This document shows, one piece after another, positions 41,895 to 51,321 of a DNA stretch of 64,000 nt; the first letter of the stretch is position 1, and each line of letters begins with the position of its first letter. The DNA comes from Candidatus Binataceae bacterium (lineage in GTDB: Bacteria; Desulfobacterota; Binatia; Binatales; Binataceae). The stretch lies in NCBI GenBank assembly GCA_015478645.1, contig JADMIL010000001.1, positions 62,001-126,000 on the forward strand, given 5' to 3'. Under the pieces are notes generated by a model. The model did no database searches and was not told the DNA's origin. It worked only from the letters and a program-made list of their open reading frames with translations. Made by a program: the position numbers and the translations under genes.

Positions 41895-42800
41895 GTGGAA
41901 CATCCGCATCATCAACCCGGACAGGCGAGCGATCGGCAGCGGCTGCTGATCGTGCTGGCGGTCACGATTTGCTTCTTCGCCGTCGAGCTGGCCGGTGGCT
42001 ACTACGCCAACAGCCTCGCCCTGATGACCGATGCGGTCCATATCCTGACCGATATCGCGGCGCTCTGTCTCAGCCTGCTGACGCTTTGGATATCCTCGCG
42101 CCCGGCCAGCGCGGCCAAGACCTTCGGCTATCTGCGCGCGGAAATCCTGGGCGCGCTCTTAAACGGCCTGTTCCTGTGGGCACTCGTGGTCTTCGTCTGG
42201 TTCGAGGCCGCTCAACGCATCCGCAAACCGCCCGTCGTTCACGCGCCGACGATGATCCTGATCGCGGCGATCGGCGTGGTGGTCAACAGCTTCTCCGCAT
42301 GGATGACCTTTGGCGGACGCGGCCCCGACGGGCGCGCCGGGATGGCCGTGCGGGCGGTCTTCGTCCACGTCATCTCCGACCTCGTCGGCTCGCTCGGCGT
42401 GCTCACCGCGGGCGCCCTCGCCTGGTTCACCGGGTGGCGCGAAGCCGATCCGATCGTCAGCATCCTGATTGGCGGCCTGATCATCTATGGCTCATGGGAA
42501 CTGGTGCGCGACGGCGTCGACATCCTGATGGAGTCGGTGCCGGCGGCGATCGATCTCGACGAACTGCGCCGCGACCTGCTTGCCGTGCGCGATACCGAAG
42601 AGGTCCACGATCTCCACGTCTGGTGCCTGACCGGACGGGAATTCGCCCTCGCCGCCCACGCGGTCGTGACGCGCGGCGCGGATCACGATCGCGTGCTAGG
42701 CGACATGGCGGCAATCCTCGAGGACAAGTTCAACATCCGCCACATGACCGTCCAGCTCGAACGCGACAATCGCCGCGAGCAGGAGCCCGAGCATTTCTGA
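41895..42800 (+). CDS. Cation diffusion facilitator (CzcD/ZitB-type metal exporter)
   Basis: Six-helix CDF transporter exporting Zn2+ or similar ions in exchange for protons. The metal site is given by HILTD on helix 2 and HVISD on helix 5, the HxxxD pairs of the zinc-specific group. The N-terminus is His-rich (EHPHHQ) and the C-terminal cytoplasmic domain is of normal size. The start is GTG 41895, in the only frame that keeps the His-rich head. A metal-responsive regulator is not adjacent. Confidence 0.9.
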   Translation: MEHPHHQPGQASDRQRLLIVLAVTICFFAVELAGGYYANSLALMTDAVHILTDIAALCLSLLTLWISSRPASAAKTFGYLRAEILGALLNGLFLWALVVFVWFEAAQRIRKPPVVHAPTMILIAAIGVVVNSFSAWMTFGGRGPDGRAGMAVRAVFVHVISDLVGSLGVLTAGALAWFTGWREADPIVSILIGGLIIYGSWELVRDGVDILMESVPAAIDLDELRRDLLAVRDTEEVHDLHVWCLTGREFALAAHAVVTRGADHDRVLGDMAAILEDKFNIRHMTVQLERDNRREQEPEHF

Positions 42801-42995
42801 CCGGCGGCGCGCAGCTTGCGGCGATCGCTACCGGATCGCGCGAACGACCGGTTTTCTATCTATAATTTACAGATACGTCCGGCATGGGATGCTAATGTGC
42901 GTAGTGACGCGAGCAACCGTGTTAATAAGTCTCCGTGGCCGGTCCATCGTCGCCCGCGACTCTGATCGTTGGTGTGCCTTCCGCGTTGAATTTGA

Positions 42996-43009
42996 GGGAG
43001 GATAATTTG
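42996..43009 (+). promoter_or_regulatory. Strong ribosome-binding site that fixes a TTG start
   Basis: GGGAGGA at 42996-43002 sits five bases from TTG at 43007 and selects this start over an upstream one at 42935. Confidence 0.75.
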
Positions 43010-44188
43010 AAAATTGTTCGGTCGGCTATTGTTGTCGTCGCGATCGTCGTGGGCTTGGCCGGCTTCGCGGCCGCCCAACAGAATACTCAGCCATGGCTTC
43101 CTGGCGCGGTCCCGCGCTTCACCGTAATCCGTCACCCCGGCTTAAACGTCGATGACGCGCTGAGCCAATCGCTCGCCGGTACCACTATCCCGCTGTGGAA
43201 CGGCGCTCTGCCCTCCCCGTCCAGCAACTATCCGTTCGTGATGGTCGGCACGGACCCCGCGGCCGGCTCGGTCTCGACGACTGTTCCGACCGTGATCGTT
43301 CCGCTCATTTTCAAATTTCACGACAAAAGAGTCCTCCACACGCTCAATCCGATGCGAAACGTCTGCCAAATCAAAGCTTCGGCCGTGAATCTCACGATCA
43401 ACTCGCCGATTTTTCAGTCATTCGCTTTCAGCGCTGGCGGCACGGCCCTGGGCACCACCCAGTACCTCGACGCATTCCAGCGCGCGAACTTCTGGAATGA
43501 CGTTTCGACGACCTCGTCCAACTACCACATCCTGCTGAGCGCGACCGGCAAAATGAAGGCGGTCGTGGTCAACGTTCCGCGCAAATTCGGCTCCTCAATC
43601 CCTGGTCCCTGCGCGCGGATCGGCCAGGTCGACATCGACTGGTTCGATGGCACGATCGTGCCCGCCCTGTTGCTCAAGCTGAAGACCATCGTACCAACCA
43701 GCTTCCCGATCTTTCTTTCGTACAATGTGTTTTTTTATGTGGGCAACGTGTCCACGTGCTGCATTCTCGGCTACCACAGCGAAATCGTGAATACCAAGGG
43801 TACGCAGACGTACGCCTACGCGGCGTTTGCCGATCCGAATATGTTCTCAGCGGCGGCGGTCCAGGATATCAACCCGCTGAGCCATGAAGTCGCTGAATGG
43901 CTGGACGATCCGCTGGTTCAAACCGACGTCAATTCCACGCCACCATGGGGCGATGTCGGCCAGGTTCCGGCCGGTCAGTGTTCAAACAATCTTGAAGACG
44001 GCGACCCGCTAAGCGGCGTCGGCTTTACCCTTACCAATCCGGCCAACCATTTCACCTACCATCCGCAGGACCTGGCCTTCGTCTCGTGGTTTGCCCAAGG
44101 CACATCCTCGTCCTCGGTCAACGGATGGTACGACTTCACCAATCAATTCGGCAGTTCGGCGGCGCCATGTCCGCCGGGCGGCCCCTGA
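43007..44188 (+). CDS. Secreted protein with HExxE zinc-protease-like motif
   Basis: The TTG start at 43007 gives a classical signal peptide: charged start, then the core AIVVVAIVVGLAGFAAAQ with probable cleavage after AAA. The earlier start at 42935 would bury it. The mature protein of about 370 residues contains LSHEVAEWLDDP near the C-terminal third, a HExxE-type metal-binding motif as in some zinc metalloproteases, and scattered Cys (for example STCCILGY and GQCSNN). No known domain is recognised beyond that motif. It is a single gene, converging with the phosphatase gene. It is likely an extracellular hydrolase; activity is unproven. Confidence 0.6.
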   Translation: MKIVRSAIVVVAIVVGLAGFAAAQQNTQPWLPGAVPRFTVIRHPGLNVDDALSQSLAGTTIPLWNGALPSPSSNYPFVMVGTDPAAGSVSTTVPTVIVPLIFKFHDKRVLHTLNPMRNVCQIKASAVNLTINSPIFQSFAFSAGGTALGTTQYLDAFQRANFWNDVSTTSSNYHILLSATGKMKAVVVNVPRKFGSSIPGPCARIGQVDIDWFDGTIVPALLLKLKTIVPTSFPIFLSYNVFFYVGNVSTCCILGYHSEIVNTKGTQTYAYAAFADPNMFSAAAVQDINPLSHEVAEWLDDPLVQTDVNSTPPWGDVGQVPAGQCSNNLEDGDPLSGVGFTLTNPANHFTYHPQDLAFVSWFAQGTSSSSVNGWYDFTNQFGSSAAPCPPGGP

Positions 44189-44207
44189 CTCTGACGGCGG
44201 TGCGGCG

Positions 44208-44906
44208 CTAGGCGACGCCCGCAAGATGATCGATCACGTCGAGGTGCTCGGCGCGCCATTGCGCGCCGGGTGCCGCGCGGCCGAGTAGCTGGATCGACCC
44301 CAATTCGATTACCGGTTCGACCCCGGCCAACTCGCGGGTTACCACGCGAATTACCCCGCGATGCGCCACCAGCAGCGCGGGGCCGGCCGCCGGATCGGCC
44401 GGGCGCGCGGCCATAACTTCAAGCATTACTTTAACTCCGCGCGCGACCCGGAGCGCGAAGTCGGCGCGCCGCTCGCCGCCCGGATAGGTGAATCGCGGGT
44501 CGAGCCGATCGCGATTCCAGCGCGCGAAATCCTCCGGATAGCGCGCGCCAATCTCGTCCGCGGTCAGCCCCTCGAAGCGGCCGAAGTCGACTTCAACGAA
44601 TTCCTCAAGTTCGACAATCGACGCGGCCGGCCCCGCGATGATCCGCGCACCCGCGCTCGCCCGCCGCAGCGGACTGGCGAAGACCGGCGCCAGTGGGGCG
44701 TCCGCGAAATGGCGCATGAGCCATGCGCGCGCGGCAGCCATCTGCCGCCGTCCGAGGTCCGAGAGCTCGAGATCGGTGCGGCCGTAATAGCGGATGCTCG
44801 AGTTGCCGACGGTCTCGCCGTGACGCACCACGGCCAGCGTCGTCGCGCCGGCCGATTTGCGCGCGACATCCAGCGGTGCGCACGGCGGTCCGCCGCGCTC
44901 ACTCAT
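44208..44906 (-). CDS. Histidine phosphatase (phosphoglycerate mutase-like)
   Basis: The RHGETVGN motif supplies the phosphorylated His. The second His is in VAHRGVIRV, and SPLRRASAGARI and Glu in EVDFGRFEG complete the active site. Its size fits broad-specificity phosphatases such as CobC/GpmB. It overlaps the end of the DUF1015 gene by eight bases (ATGAGTGA) and is the last gene of the alr-purH-purD run. Confidence 0.85.
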   Translation of the reverse strand: MSERGGPPCAPLDVARKSAGATTLAVVRHGETVGNSSIRYYGRTDLELSDLGRRQMAAARAWLMRHFADAPLAPVFASPLRRASAGARIIAGPAASIVELEEFVEVDFGRFEGLTADEIGARYPEDFARWNRDRLDPRFTYPGGERRADFALRVARGVKVMLEVMAARPADPAAGPALLVAHRGVIRVVTRELAGVEPVIELGSIQLLGRAAPGAQWRAEHLDVIDHLAGVA

Positions 44907-46194
44907 CGTCGAGCGAGTTCATCACCAGCCCGGTCAGCAGCTTGGGCTGAAAGTAGGTCGACTTCTCCGGCATCGTCGCACCCACCGCGCACACCGCCGC
45001 GACGTCATCGACGGTTGGCGCGTTCATGATGAAAGCGCCGTCGGCCCGTCCCGCGGCGACCTCCGCAAGCGCCGCCGGAGCGTCGATAGTGTATTCGAGA
45101 TTGCCGCCGGCGCGGACCTCGTCGGGCTTGATCCCGAGCAACCGGTCGAAGACCAGCGTATGCAGAATCGACACGTCGAGTTCGCGCACCGCTGCCGGCA
45201 CGCCCGGCAGCTCCTCCGCGGGCGCGTCCAAACGGTTGAGCATCAGCAGGCTCGGGCGCGCATCGCCCTTGAGCGCGTAGCCGAATGCGCCGTGGCTCAG
45301 CGTCGGCAGTGACCGGCGCAGCGCGCCGATCGAAGCGACCTCGCTCAGCGCAAAGTACGCCTGCGCGCGAGAGGTGAACCACGCGATCGCCTCGGGCTCG
45401 ATGCGCCGCACGATCCGATGGGTCGGCAAAATCATCAGCCCCGGATCGTCGAATGCCACCAGCGTCATCATCACGAAATCATAGGGCATCGCGGCGGCCG
45501 GATTACCGTCGGCCGCGCGGCGCCGCCGGCGATATTCGAGTGCGGTCTCGTAGCGATGATGCCCGTCGGCGATCAACACGCGCACCTCGGCCAGCGCGCG
45601 CTGGATCGTCGCAAGCTCATCGGGCGCCTCGATCGCACGAACCTGATTGACGATCCCGAGATCGTCGGTCACGTCGATCTGCGGAGCGCGCGCCGCCACC
45701 TCGGCGAGGAGCCGGTTGAGCGCCGCGTCACCGGGCGGGTAGAGTCCGAAGATCGGACTGACGTTGAGCCGCGTCGCGCTCAGCAGGCGCAGGCGATCCT
45801 CCCTGGCCTTCGGAAAGGTGCGCTCGTGCGGCAGGATTTTGCCCGCGGCAAACTCGTCGAGCCGCACCCGCGCGATCAGCCCGGTGCGCACGCGCGGCCG
45901 ATCGTCGATCGAAAACTTCTGCGTGTAGAAAAAAATCGCCGGGCGCGCACCGCGCGTCAGGATCCCGCCCGCGCGCCATTCGGCCAGCGCCGCCGCCGCC
46001 GATCCGTAGGGGTCGGCGTCACGATTCAGTTCGAGCCGCACGATATTGTGTGGACTGCGCGCGTAGAGCGCCGCCTGGCGCGCCGCGTCGATCAGGTCGT
46101 AGGGCGGCGCAATCAGATCGGCCAGCGGCCCGGCGCGCTCGCAAGCGAAGGTCAGCGCGCGAAACGGCGCGATCCGGATTCCTGGATCGATCAT
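44899..46194 (-). CDS. DUF1015 family protein
   Basis: The N-terminal PFRALTFACERAGPLADLIAPPYDLID and the central DGHHRYETALEYR, with its conserved His pair, define DUF1015 proteins, which are widespread and of uncertain function. ATG 46194 overlaps the tsaC stop as ATGA, indicating translational coupling. An upstream ATG at 46215 would overlap more. Confidence 0.85.
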   Translation of the reverse strand: MIDPGIRIAPFRALTFACERAGPLADLIAPPYDLIDAARQAALYARSPHNIVRLELNRDADPYGSAAAALAEWRAGGILTRGARPAIFFYTQKFSIDDRPRVRTGLIARVRLDEFAAGKILPHERTFPKAREDRLRLLSATRLNVSPIFGLYPPGDAALNRLLAEVAARAPQIDVTDDLGIVNQVRAIEAPDELATIQRALAEVRVLIADGHHRYETALEYRRRRRAADGNPAAAMPYDFVMMTLVAFDDPGLMILPTHRIVRRIEPEAIAWFTSRAQAYFALSEVASIGALRRSLPTLSHGAFGYALKGDARPSLLMLNRLDAPAEELPGVPAAVRELDVSILHTLVFDRLLGIKPDEVRAGGNLEYTIDAPAALAEVAAGRADGAFIMNAPTVDDVAAVCAVGATMPEKSTYFQPKLLTGLVMNSLDDE

Positions 46195-46847
46195 CTGGCT
46201 GCCGCCCTCGAACATGCGGCGGCGATCGCTGCGTCGTCGATCGCCCCCGCGCGCAAAATCCGCCAGCCGGTCCGGTCGCAGGCCACGAGGGTACTCGGCG
46301 CGCCGCCGGCCAGCGTTCCACCATCAAGTATCACTTTAACTTTTTCGCCGAACGCTTCGCGTACCGCGGCGAGCGTCGGCGCCGGTGGTTCACCGGCCAG
46401 ATTGGCGCTGGTCGCGGTGATCGGACGGCCCAGGCCGGCGGCAATCGCGCGGGCGATCGGATGACTCGAGACCCGCACGCCGACGCCGCCGTCGGGACCG
46501 GCCAGTGCCACCGGCAGATCCGCCCGCGCGGGCATCACCAGGGTCAGCGGCCCCGGCCAGAAGGCCGCGGCGAGCGTCCGGGCGGATTCGGGAACCTCGC
46601 GGGCCAGCGCAAACGCCGCCGCCGCATCATCGGCGATCAGCGCGACGGTCTTGGCGGCCTCGCGGCCCTTGAGCGCGAACAGTTTGTCGAGCGCGCCCGC
46701 CGCGAACGGGTCCGCACCGATTCCGTAGAAGGTCTCGGTTGGATAGATGATCAGGTCGCCCGCGCGCAACGCCGCAATCGCGCGCTCAATCGCCTCGCGC
46801 GTCGCGCCGGAAACTTCGTCTGGTCTGAATGTTATATTTTTCGTCAA
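46191..46847 (-). CDS. tsaC: Threonylcarbamoyl-AMP synthase (YrdC/Sua5)
   Basis: Makes threonylcarbamoyl-AMP from threonine, bicarbonate and ATP for tRNA t6A37. Motifs: IYPTETFYGIGADP, KGREAAKTVALI, FWPGPLTLVMPA, VRVSSHP and TATSANLAGE. At 218 residues it has only the YrdC domain and short ends. The start is TTG 46847 because no ATG or GTG precedes the first motif. It lies 54 bp after purD and is coupled to the DUF1015 gene. Confidence 0.93.
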   Translation of the reverse strand: MTKNITFRPDEVSGATREAIERAIAALRAGDLIIYPTETFYGIGADPFAAGALDKLFALKGREAAKTVALIADDAAAAFALAREVPESARTLAAAFWPGPLTLVMPARADLPVALAGPDGGVGVRVSSHPIARAIAAGLGRPITATSANLAGEPPAPTLAAVREAFGEKVKVILDGGTLAGGAPSTLVACDRTGWRILRAGAIDDAAIAAACSRAAAR

Positions 46848-46901
46848 ATTGAATAAGCCCGGCGACGCGCCGGCCCGCTCTCCGATCCTGCCCCCGCAAT
46901 C

Positions 46902-48227
46902 TTAACGATCGGCCGCGTCGCGCCCCAGCGCCCGCCGCCCGACGTCGCGCCGCAGATGCATCCCCTCGAACTCGATCAGGCCGGCCGCTTCATAGGCGGC
47001 GGCGATCGCGCGCTCGAGTCCGTCGGCCATCGCGGTGACCGTCAGCACGCGCCCGCCATCGGTAACCAGGGTTGTACCGGCGAGCGCCGTACCCGCATGG
47101 AAAACCTTGACCCGCGTGCGTTCCATCGCCCAGCGCACCTTGGCGTCCGACGGAGCGGCGCCATCGATTCGCTCGAGCCCGGCAATTGGCAGACCGATGC
47201 GGTACTCGCCCGGATAGCCGCCCGAGGCGAGCACCACCGCGACGGCGGGACGCGGCGCGAGCCTCACGGCGGCGTCGCGCGCCCGGCCCTCCGCAATCGC
47301 GAGCAGCGCCTCGCCGAGGTCGCCCTCGAACCGCATCATGAGCGGCTCGCATTCGGGGTCGCCGAAGCGGACGTTGTATTCGAGCACGTTGATTCGATCG
47401 CCGTCGACCATCAGGCCGACGAACAGCACGCCGCGAAACGGCACGCCGCGCGCGCGCATCGCGGCCAGCGTCGGGCGCACCACTTCGTCCATCACGCGCG
47501 ACTCGAATTCCGCGCCGTAGCCCGGCACCGGCGAATACGCGCCCATCCCGCCGGTGTTCGGGCCGCGATCGCCGTCGAAGACCGCCTTATGGTCCTGCGC
47601 ACAGCCGAGCGCGATCGCCTCGTCGCCGTCGCACAGCGCGAAGAACGACAACTCCTCGCCGGCCAGCCGATCCTCGATCACGATGCGGGCGCCGGCCGCG
47701 CCGAACCGCCGCGCGTCCATCGCCTCGCCGATCGCGGCGCGCGCCTGCACGGCGTCGTCGCACACTGTCACGCCCTTGCCATAGGCTAGGCCGTCGGCCT
47801 TGACCACGCACGGCCGGGCGATCGCGTCGACGTGGCGGCGCGCCGCCTCCGCGTCATCGAAGATCGCAAACGCCGCGGTCGGCACACCCGCCTCGCGCAT
47901 CACGGTTTTCGCAAACGACTTGCTCGATTCGAGTTGCGCGGCGGCGCGCGTCGGACCAAAAATTGTGAGCCCGGCGCGCGCGAACTCGTCGACGATTCCG
48001 TTGGCCAGGGGCTCTTCCGGGCCGACCACGGTGAGATCGATTTTCTGCTCGCGAACGAAACCGATCAGCCCGGCGAAGTCCCCAGGCGCGATCGCCACCG
48101 GCTTGGCCACCTGATTGATCCCCGGACTGCCGCTGGTGCAATAGACGCCCCACACCGACGGGCTTTGATTGAACCGCCAGCATAGCGCGTGTTCGCGCCC
48201 GCCCTTGCCGACCACCAGGACCTTCAT
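46902..48227 (-). CDS. purD: PurD, phosphoribosylamine-glycine ligase
   Basis: ATP-grasp enzyme joining phosphoribosylamine and glycine to GAR. It opens with KVLVVGKGGREHALCW; the family usually has GNGG or GSGG where this has GKGG. The ATP-grasp core includes VVKADGLAYGKGVTV, GPNTGGMGAYSPVP and YNVRFGDPECEPLMMR. The length of 441 residues is slightly over the usual 420-430. It lies 37 bp after purH. Confidence 0.95.
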   Translation of the reverse strand: MKVLVVGKGGREHALCWRFNQSPSVWGVYCTSGSPGINQVAKPVAIAPGDFAGLIGFVREQKIDLTVVGPEEPLANGIVDEFARAGLTIFGPTRAAAQLESSKSFAKTVMREAGVPTAAFAIFDDAEAARRHVDAIARPCVVKADGLAYGKGVTVCDDAVQARAAIGEAMDARRFGAAGARIVIEDRLAGEELSFFALCDGDEAIALGCAQDHKAVFDGDRGPNTGGMGAYSPVPGYGAEFESRVMDEVVRPTLAAMRARGVPFRGVLFVGLMVDGDRINVLEYNVRFGDPECEPLMMRFEGDLGEALLAIAEGRARDAAVRLAPRPAVAVVLASGGYPGEYRIGLPIAGLERIDGAAPSDAKVRWAMERTRVKVFHAGTALAGTTLVTDGGRVLTVTAMADGLERAIAAAYEAAGLIEFEGMHLRRDVGRRALGRDAADR

Positions 48228-48264
48228 CGCAAATGATTATAGCGGGTGCGGGCGACGCGCGCGC

Positions 48265-49830
48265 TCAATGGCGGAAATGGCGCACGCCGGTAAAGACCAT
48301 CGCGAGGCCGAACTGGTCGGCCGCCGCGATCACCTCGGCGTCGCGCGCCGCACCGCCAGGCTGCGCGATCGCGGTCGCGCCGGCTTCGGCCGCCAGCGTC
48401 GGCCCGTCGGGAAACGGGAACAGCGCCTCCGAGACCAGCACCGAACCCCTGAGACTGACGCCGAGGCGCGCCGCCTTGTCGCGCGCGGCAAAGAGCGGAT
48501 CGATCCGCGAGGTCGCGCCGCCGCCGATCGCGAGCGTGCGATCGCGCTCGACAAAGGCGATCGCGTTGGACTTGATGTGCTTGCAGACCCGGATGCCGAA
48601 GCCCATCGCGTCGAGCTCGGCGGCACTCGGCGCGCGCCTGGTGACGACGCGGCCGGCGCGCGGATCCTCGAGGCTCAAGTCGGGCGTCTGCACCAGCAAT
48701 CCGCCGACGATTTTCTTGACATCGAATTCGTGCCGATCGACCGCCGCCGGATGAAAGCGCATCACGCGGCGGTTTTTTTTCTTGCGCAGAAACTGGATTA
48801 CATCCGGCGGATAGTCGGGCGCGATCAGCACCTCGGTGAACAGCTCGTCGACCGCCCGCGCGAACTCCATGTCCCATGGGCGGTTACTGATGATGATGCC
48901 GCCGAAGGGCGAATCGGGATCGGTCGCAAAGGCCTTGTCCCACGCCGCCTTGAGCGTCGCGCCGACACCGATCCCGCACGGCGTGTTGTGCTTGAGGATC
49001 GCCACCACCGCGTCCGGGTAGTCGCCGAAATCGATCATCAGGTTGATCGCCGAGCTGATGTCGAAGACGTTGTTGAACGACAGCTCCCGGCCGTGAAGCT
49101 GCTCCGCGATCCGCGGAAAGTCGCCGTAGAGCGCACCCGTCTGATGCGGATTCTCGCCGTAGCGCAGCATCTGCGCACGCGGCATCGAGAGGCTGAAGGT
49201 CTCGCCCAGGCCCGCGGTCTCGCCGCCGCCGACCGCGCCCAGGTAGTTCGAGATCGCGCAGTCGTACGCGGTCACGCGGGCAAAGGCCTTGCGCGCCAGC
49301 CGCCAGCGGGTTTCGGCGCTGACGAAACCGTCGTTGTCGTCGAGCTCTTTAATCAGCGCCGGATAGTCGGCCGGATCGACCACCACCGCCACGTCCGCAT
49401 AATTCTTGGCGGCGGCGCGGACCAGCGTCGGCCCACCGATATCGATATTCTCGATCGCCTCTTCCAGGCTCACGCCGGCGCGCGCGATCGTGCGCTCAAA
49501 CGGATAAAAATTCACCACCACCAAATCGATCGGCTCGATCCCGTGGCGGCCCATCTGCCGCTGATGCGACGGTTCGGCGCGCCGCGCCAGGATCCCGCCG
49601 TGAATCTTGGGATGCAGCGTCTTGACCCGGCCGTCGAGAATCTCGGGAAAGCCGGTGAAGTCCTCGACCGACTTCACGCTCCGGCCGGACTCCTTCAGCG
49701 CCGCGCGCGTGCCGCCGGTCGAGAGCATCTCGACCCCGTGGCGATCGAGCGCCGCGGCCAGTTCGCTCAAGCCGCGCTTGTCCGACACGCCGAGGATCGC
49801 GCGGCCGATTTTTACGTTGCCACCCGCCAT
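48265..49830 (-). CDS. purH: PurH, bifunctional AICAR transformylase/IMP cyclohydrolase
   Basis: Catalyses the last two steps of IMP synthesis. The N-terminal MGS-like cyclohydrolase domain (about 1-195) has ILGVSDKRGL, STGGTRAAL and DGRVKTLHPKIHGGIL. The C-terminal transformylase domain has LKHNTPCG, CKHIKSNAI and SEALFPFPDG. The 521 residues are the normal length. ATG 49830 is chosen; the frame runs to 49872 and would overlap alr. alr ends seven bases upstream. Confidence 0.95.
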   Translation of the reverse strand: MAGGNVKIGRAILGVSDKRGLSELAAALDRHGVEMLSTGGTRAALKESGRSVKSVEDFTGFPEILDGRVKTLHPKIHGGILARRAEPSHQRQMGRHGIEPIDLVVVNFYPFERTIARAGVSLEEAIENIDIGGPTLVRAAAKNYADVAVVVDPADYPALIKELDDNDGFVSAETRWRLARKAFARVTAYDCAISNYLGAVGGGETAGLGETFSLSMPRAQMLRYGENPHQTGALYGDFPRIAEQLHGRELSFNNVFDISSAINLMIDFGDYPDAVVAILKHNTPCGIGVGATLKAAWDKAFATDPDSPFGGIIISNRPWDMEFARAVDELFTEVLIAPDYPPDVIQFLRKKKNRRVMRFHPAAVDRHEFDVKKIVGGLLVQTPDLSLEDPRAGRVVTRRAPSAAELDAMGFGIRVCKHIKSNAIAFVERDRTLAIGGGATSRIDPLFAARDKAARLGVSLRGSVLVSEALFPFPDGPTLAAEAGATAIAQPGGAARDAEVIAAADQFGLAMVFTGVRHFRH

Positions 49831-49837
49831 AAGCCGA

Positions 49838-50965
49838 TTAACTCCGGTAAACGCGCGGTACGCGCCGGCCAACCGTACAGAGCATTTCGTACGAGATGGT
49901 CTGCGCGAGCCGCGCCACGTCGTTGACGCTGATCAGCGCCTCGCCGGCGCCGCCCCACAGGATTACCTCGTCGCCGATCGCGGCGCCGGGCACGTCGGTC
50001 AGGTCGGCCATCGCCAGGTCCATGCAGATCGCGCCGACGATCGGCGCGCGCCGACCGCGCACCAACACCTCACCGCCATGCTGCAGGCCGCGCCGGTAGC
50101 CGTCGGCGTAACCAACCGCGAGCACGCCGATCAGGCTCTCGCGCGGGGCGACGAACGTATGGCCATAGCTGACGCCGCTGCCCGCCGCAAGCCGGCGGAG
50201 CTGCATGACCCGCGTCTTGAAGGTCATCACCGGGCGCAGTTCGACCAACTCGCGCATCGCCTGCACGGGCGGCAGGCCGTAAAGCGCGAGCCCCGGACGC
50301 ATCAGGTTGAAATGCGCGTCGGCGCGCAGCACGATCGCCGCCGAATTGGCGACGTGATTCGCGCCGATCGCGAAGCCCGCCGCGCGCACCGCCGCGACCG
50401 CGTCGCGGAATACGCCGAGTTGGCGATCGGTCACCGGACTCGCCGGGTCGCCGGCACTGGCCAGCAGCGTGCCCGCGCCCTCGAGCCTGAGCGCGTCGGC
50501 CCCGCGCATCAGATCGAGCGCCGCGCCGAGATCCGCCGGGGCGATCCCCAGGCGTGCCGCGCCGGTGTCGATCTCGAGATGCACCGCGAAGCCACATCGC
50601 CCGGCCGCGCGTGCCGCGCGATTGAGCGGCTCGATCAACGACAGGTCGAAGATCGGTGCGGTCAGATCGAGCGCGACAATTGCGGCGAGTTGATCGGCAA
50701 AGTAGCCGGCCAGCAGGTAGATCCGTTCGCTGACGCCGGCCGCGCGCAACTCGCGCGCCTCCTCGATCGTCGCCACGCCAAAATGCGCGCAGCCCTCGCC
50801 GCGCAGCGCCGTCGCCACCTCGACCGCGCCGTGGCCGTAGGCGTTCGCCTTGACCACGGCCATCAGCTTCGCGCGGTTGCTATAGGTGCTGAGCGCGCGA
50901 TAGTTGGCGCGCAGCGCGCCAAGATCGATTTCCGCAAAGGTGGGCCGCCCCGGCTCAATGGTCAT
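49838..50965 (-). CDS. alr: Alanine racemase
   Basis: PLP-dependent racemase supplying D-alanine for cell-wall synthesis. AVVKANAYGHG carries the Schiff-base Lys, and GVSYGHTFVA the catalytic Tyr of the second face. The remaining family motifs (HLEIDTGAARLGI, GLALYG) are in place. ATG 50965 is chosen over an in-frame TTG at 50971. It heads a minus-strand operon with purH seven bases downstream and is divergent from the thiamine operon. Confidence 0.93.
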   Translation of the reverse strand: MTIEPGRPTFAEIDLGALRANYRALSTYSNRAKLMAVVKANAYGHGAVEVATALRGEGCAHFGVATIEEARELRAAGVSERIYLLAGYFADQLAAIVALDLTAPIFDLSLIEPLNRAARAAGRCGFAVHLEIDTGAARLGIAPADLGAALDLMRGADALRLEGAGTLLASAGDPASPVTDRQLGVFRDAVAAVRAAGFAIGANHVANSAAIVLRADAHFNLMRPGLALYGLPPVQAMRELVELRPVMTFKTRVMQLRRLAAGSGVSYGHTFVAPRESLIGVLAVGYADGYRRGLQHGGEVLVRGRRAPIVGAICMDLAMADLTDVPGAAIGDEVILWGGAGEALISVNDVARLAQTISYEMLCTVGRRVPRVYRS

Positions 50966-51125
50966 GATCAATCAGGCTCGGCTCCCGCTTTATTCGTGTT
51001 TTTTCGTGCGCGGCGCCACGCCACGCCGCTCCGCTGGATCATGTAACGACGGCGCGCGCTAAGCAAACAACTCGCCCTCGCCCGCCGCATAGTTCGTCCA
51101 CAGGCGGGTCCGCCTCAGCGCGGTT

Positions 51126-51154
51126 TTGACAGCCCCGCAGGCCGATGCTATAGC
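51126..51154 (+). promoter_or_regulatory. Promoter of the thiamine operon
   Basis: TTGACA (51126-51131), 17-bp spacer, TATAGC (51149-51154). Transcription would begin about 51161, precisely at the first base of the TPP riboswitch. Confidence 0.75.
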
Positions 51155-51160
51155 TCGCAA

Positions 51161-51243
51161 TGGCTGGGGGTGTGCGCAAGCACTGAGAACTCGCAAGAGA
51201 ACCCCTTGAACCTGATCCGGGTAATTCCGGCGGAGGGAAGCCA
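51161..51243 (+). ncRNA. TPP (THI-box) riboswitch
   Basis: The conserved core is present: GGGGGTG, CTGAGA, CCCCTTGAACCTGATC, GGGTAAT and CCGGCGGAGGGAAGCC. TGGCT (51161-51165) and AGCCA (51239-51243) close helix P1. Thiamine pyrophosphate would bind this RNA and switch off thiS-thiG-thiE. Confidence 0.95.
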
Positions 51244-51285
51244 GGTCCTTACACCAGCATGCGGGACGATCGGGTTCCGCAATTG

Positions 51286-51316
51286 GGCCGCTTCCTTCAC
51301 GAATTTGGAAGCGGCC
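51286..51316 (+). terminator. Hairpin of the riboswitch expression platform
   Basis: A perfect 10-bp stem (GGCCGCTTCC/GGAAGCGGCC) with an 11-nt loop lies six bases before the thiS ATG. Only CTTTC follows, so it is a weak intrinsic terminator. Its 3' arm contains GGAAG, the only Shine-Dalgarno-like sequence for thiS, so it may act by sequestering it. Confidence 0.5.
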
Positions 51317-51321
51317 TTTCG

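Noticed and set aside
48169-49926. A 585-codon frame on the plus strand opposite purH
   Set aside because: Shadow of purH; no motif and composition typical of antisense frames in GC-rich DNA.
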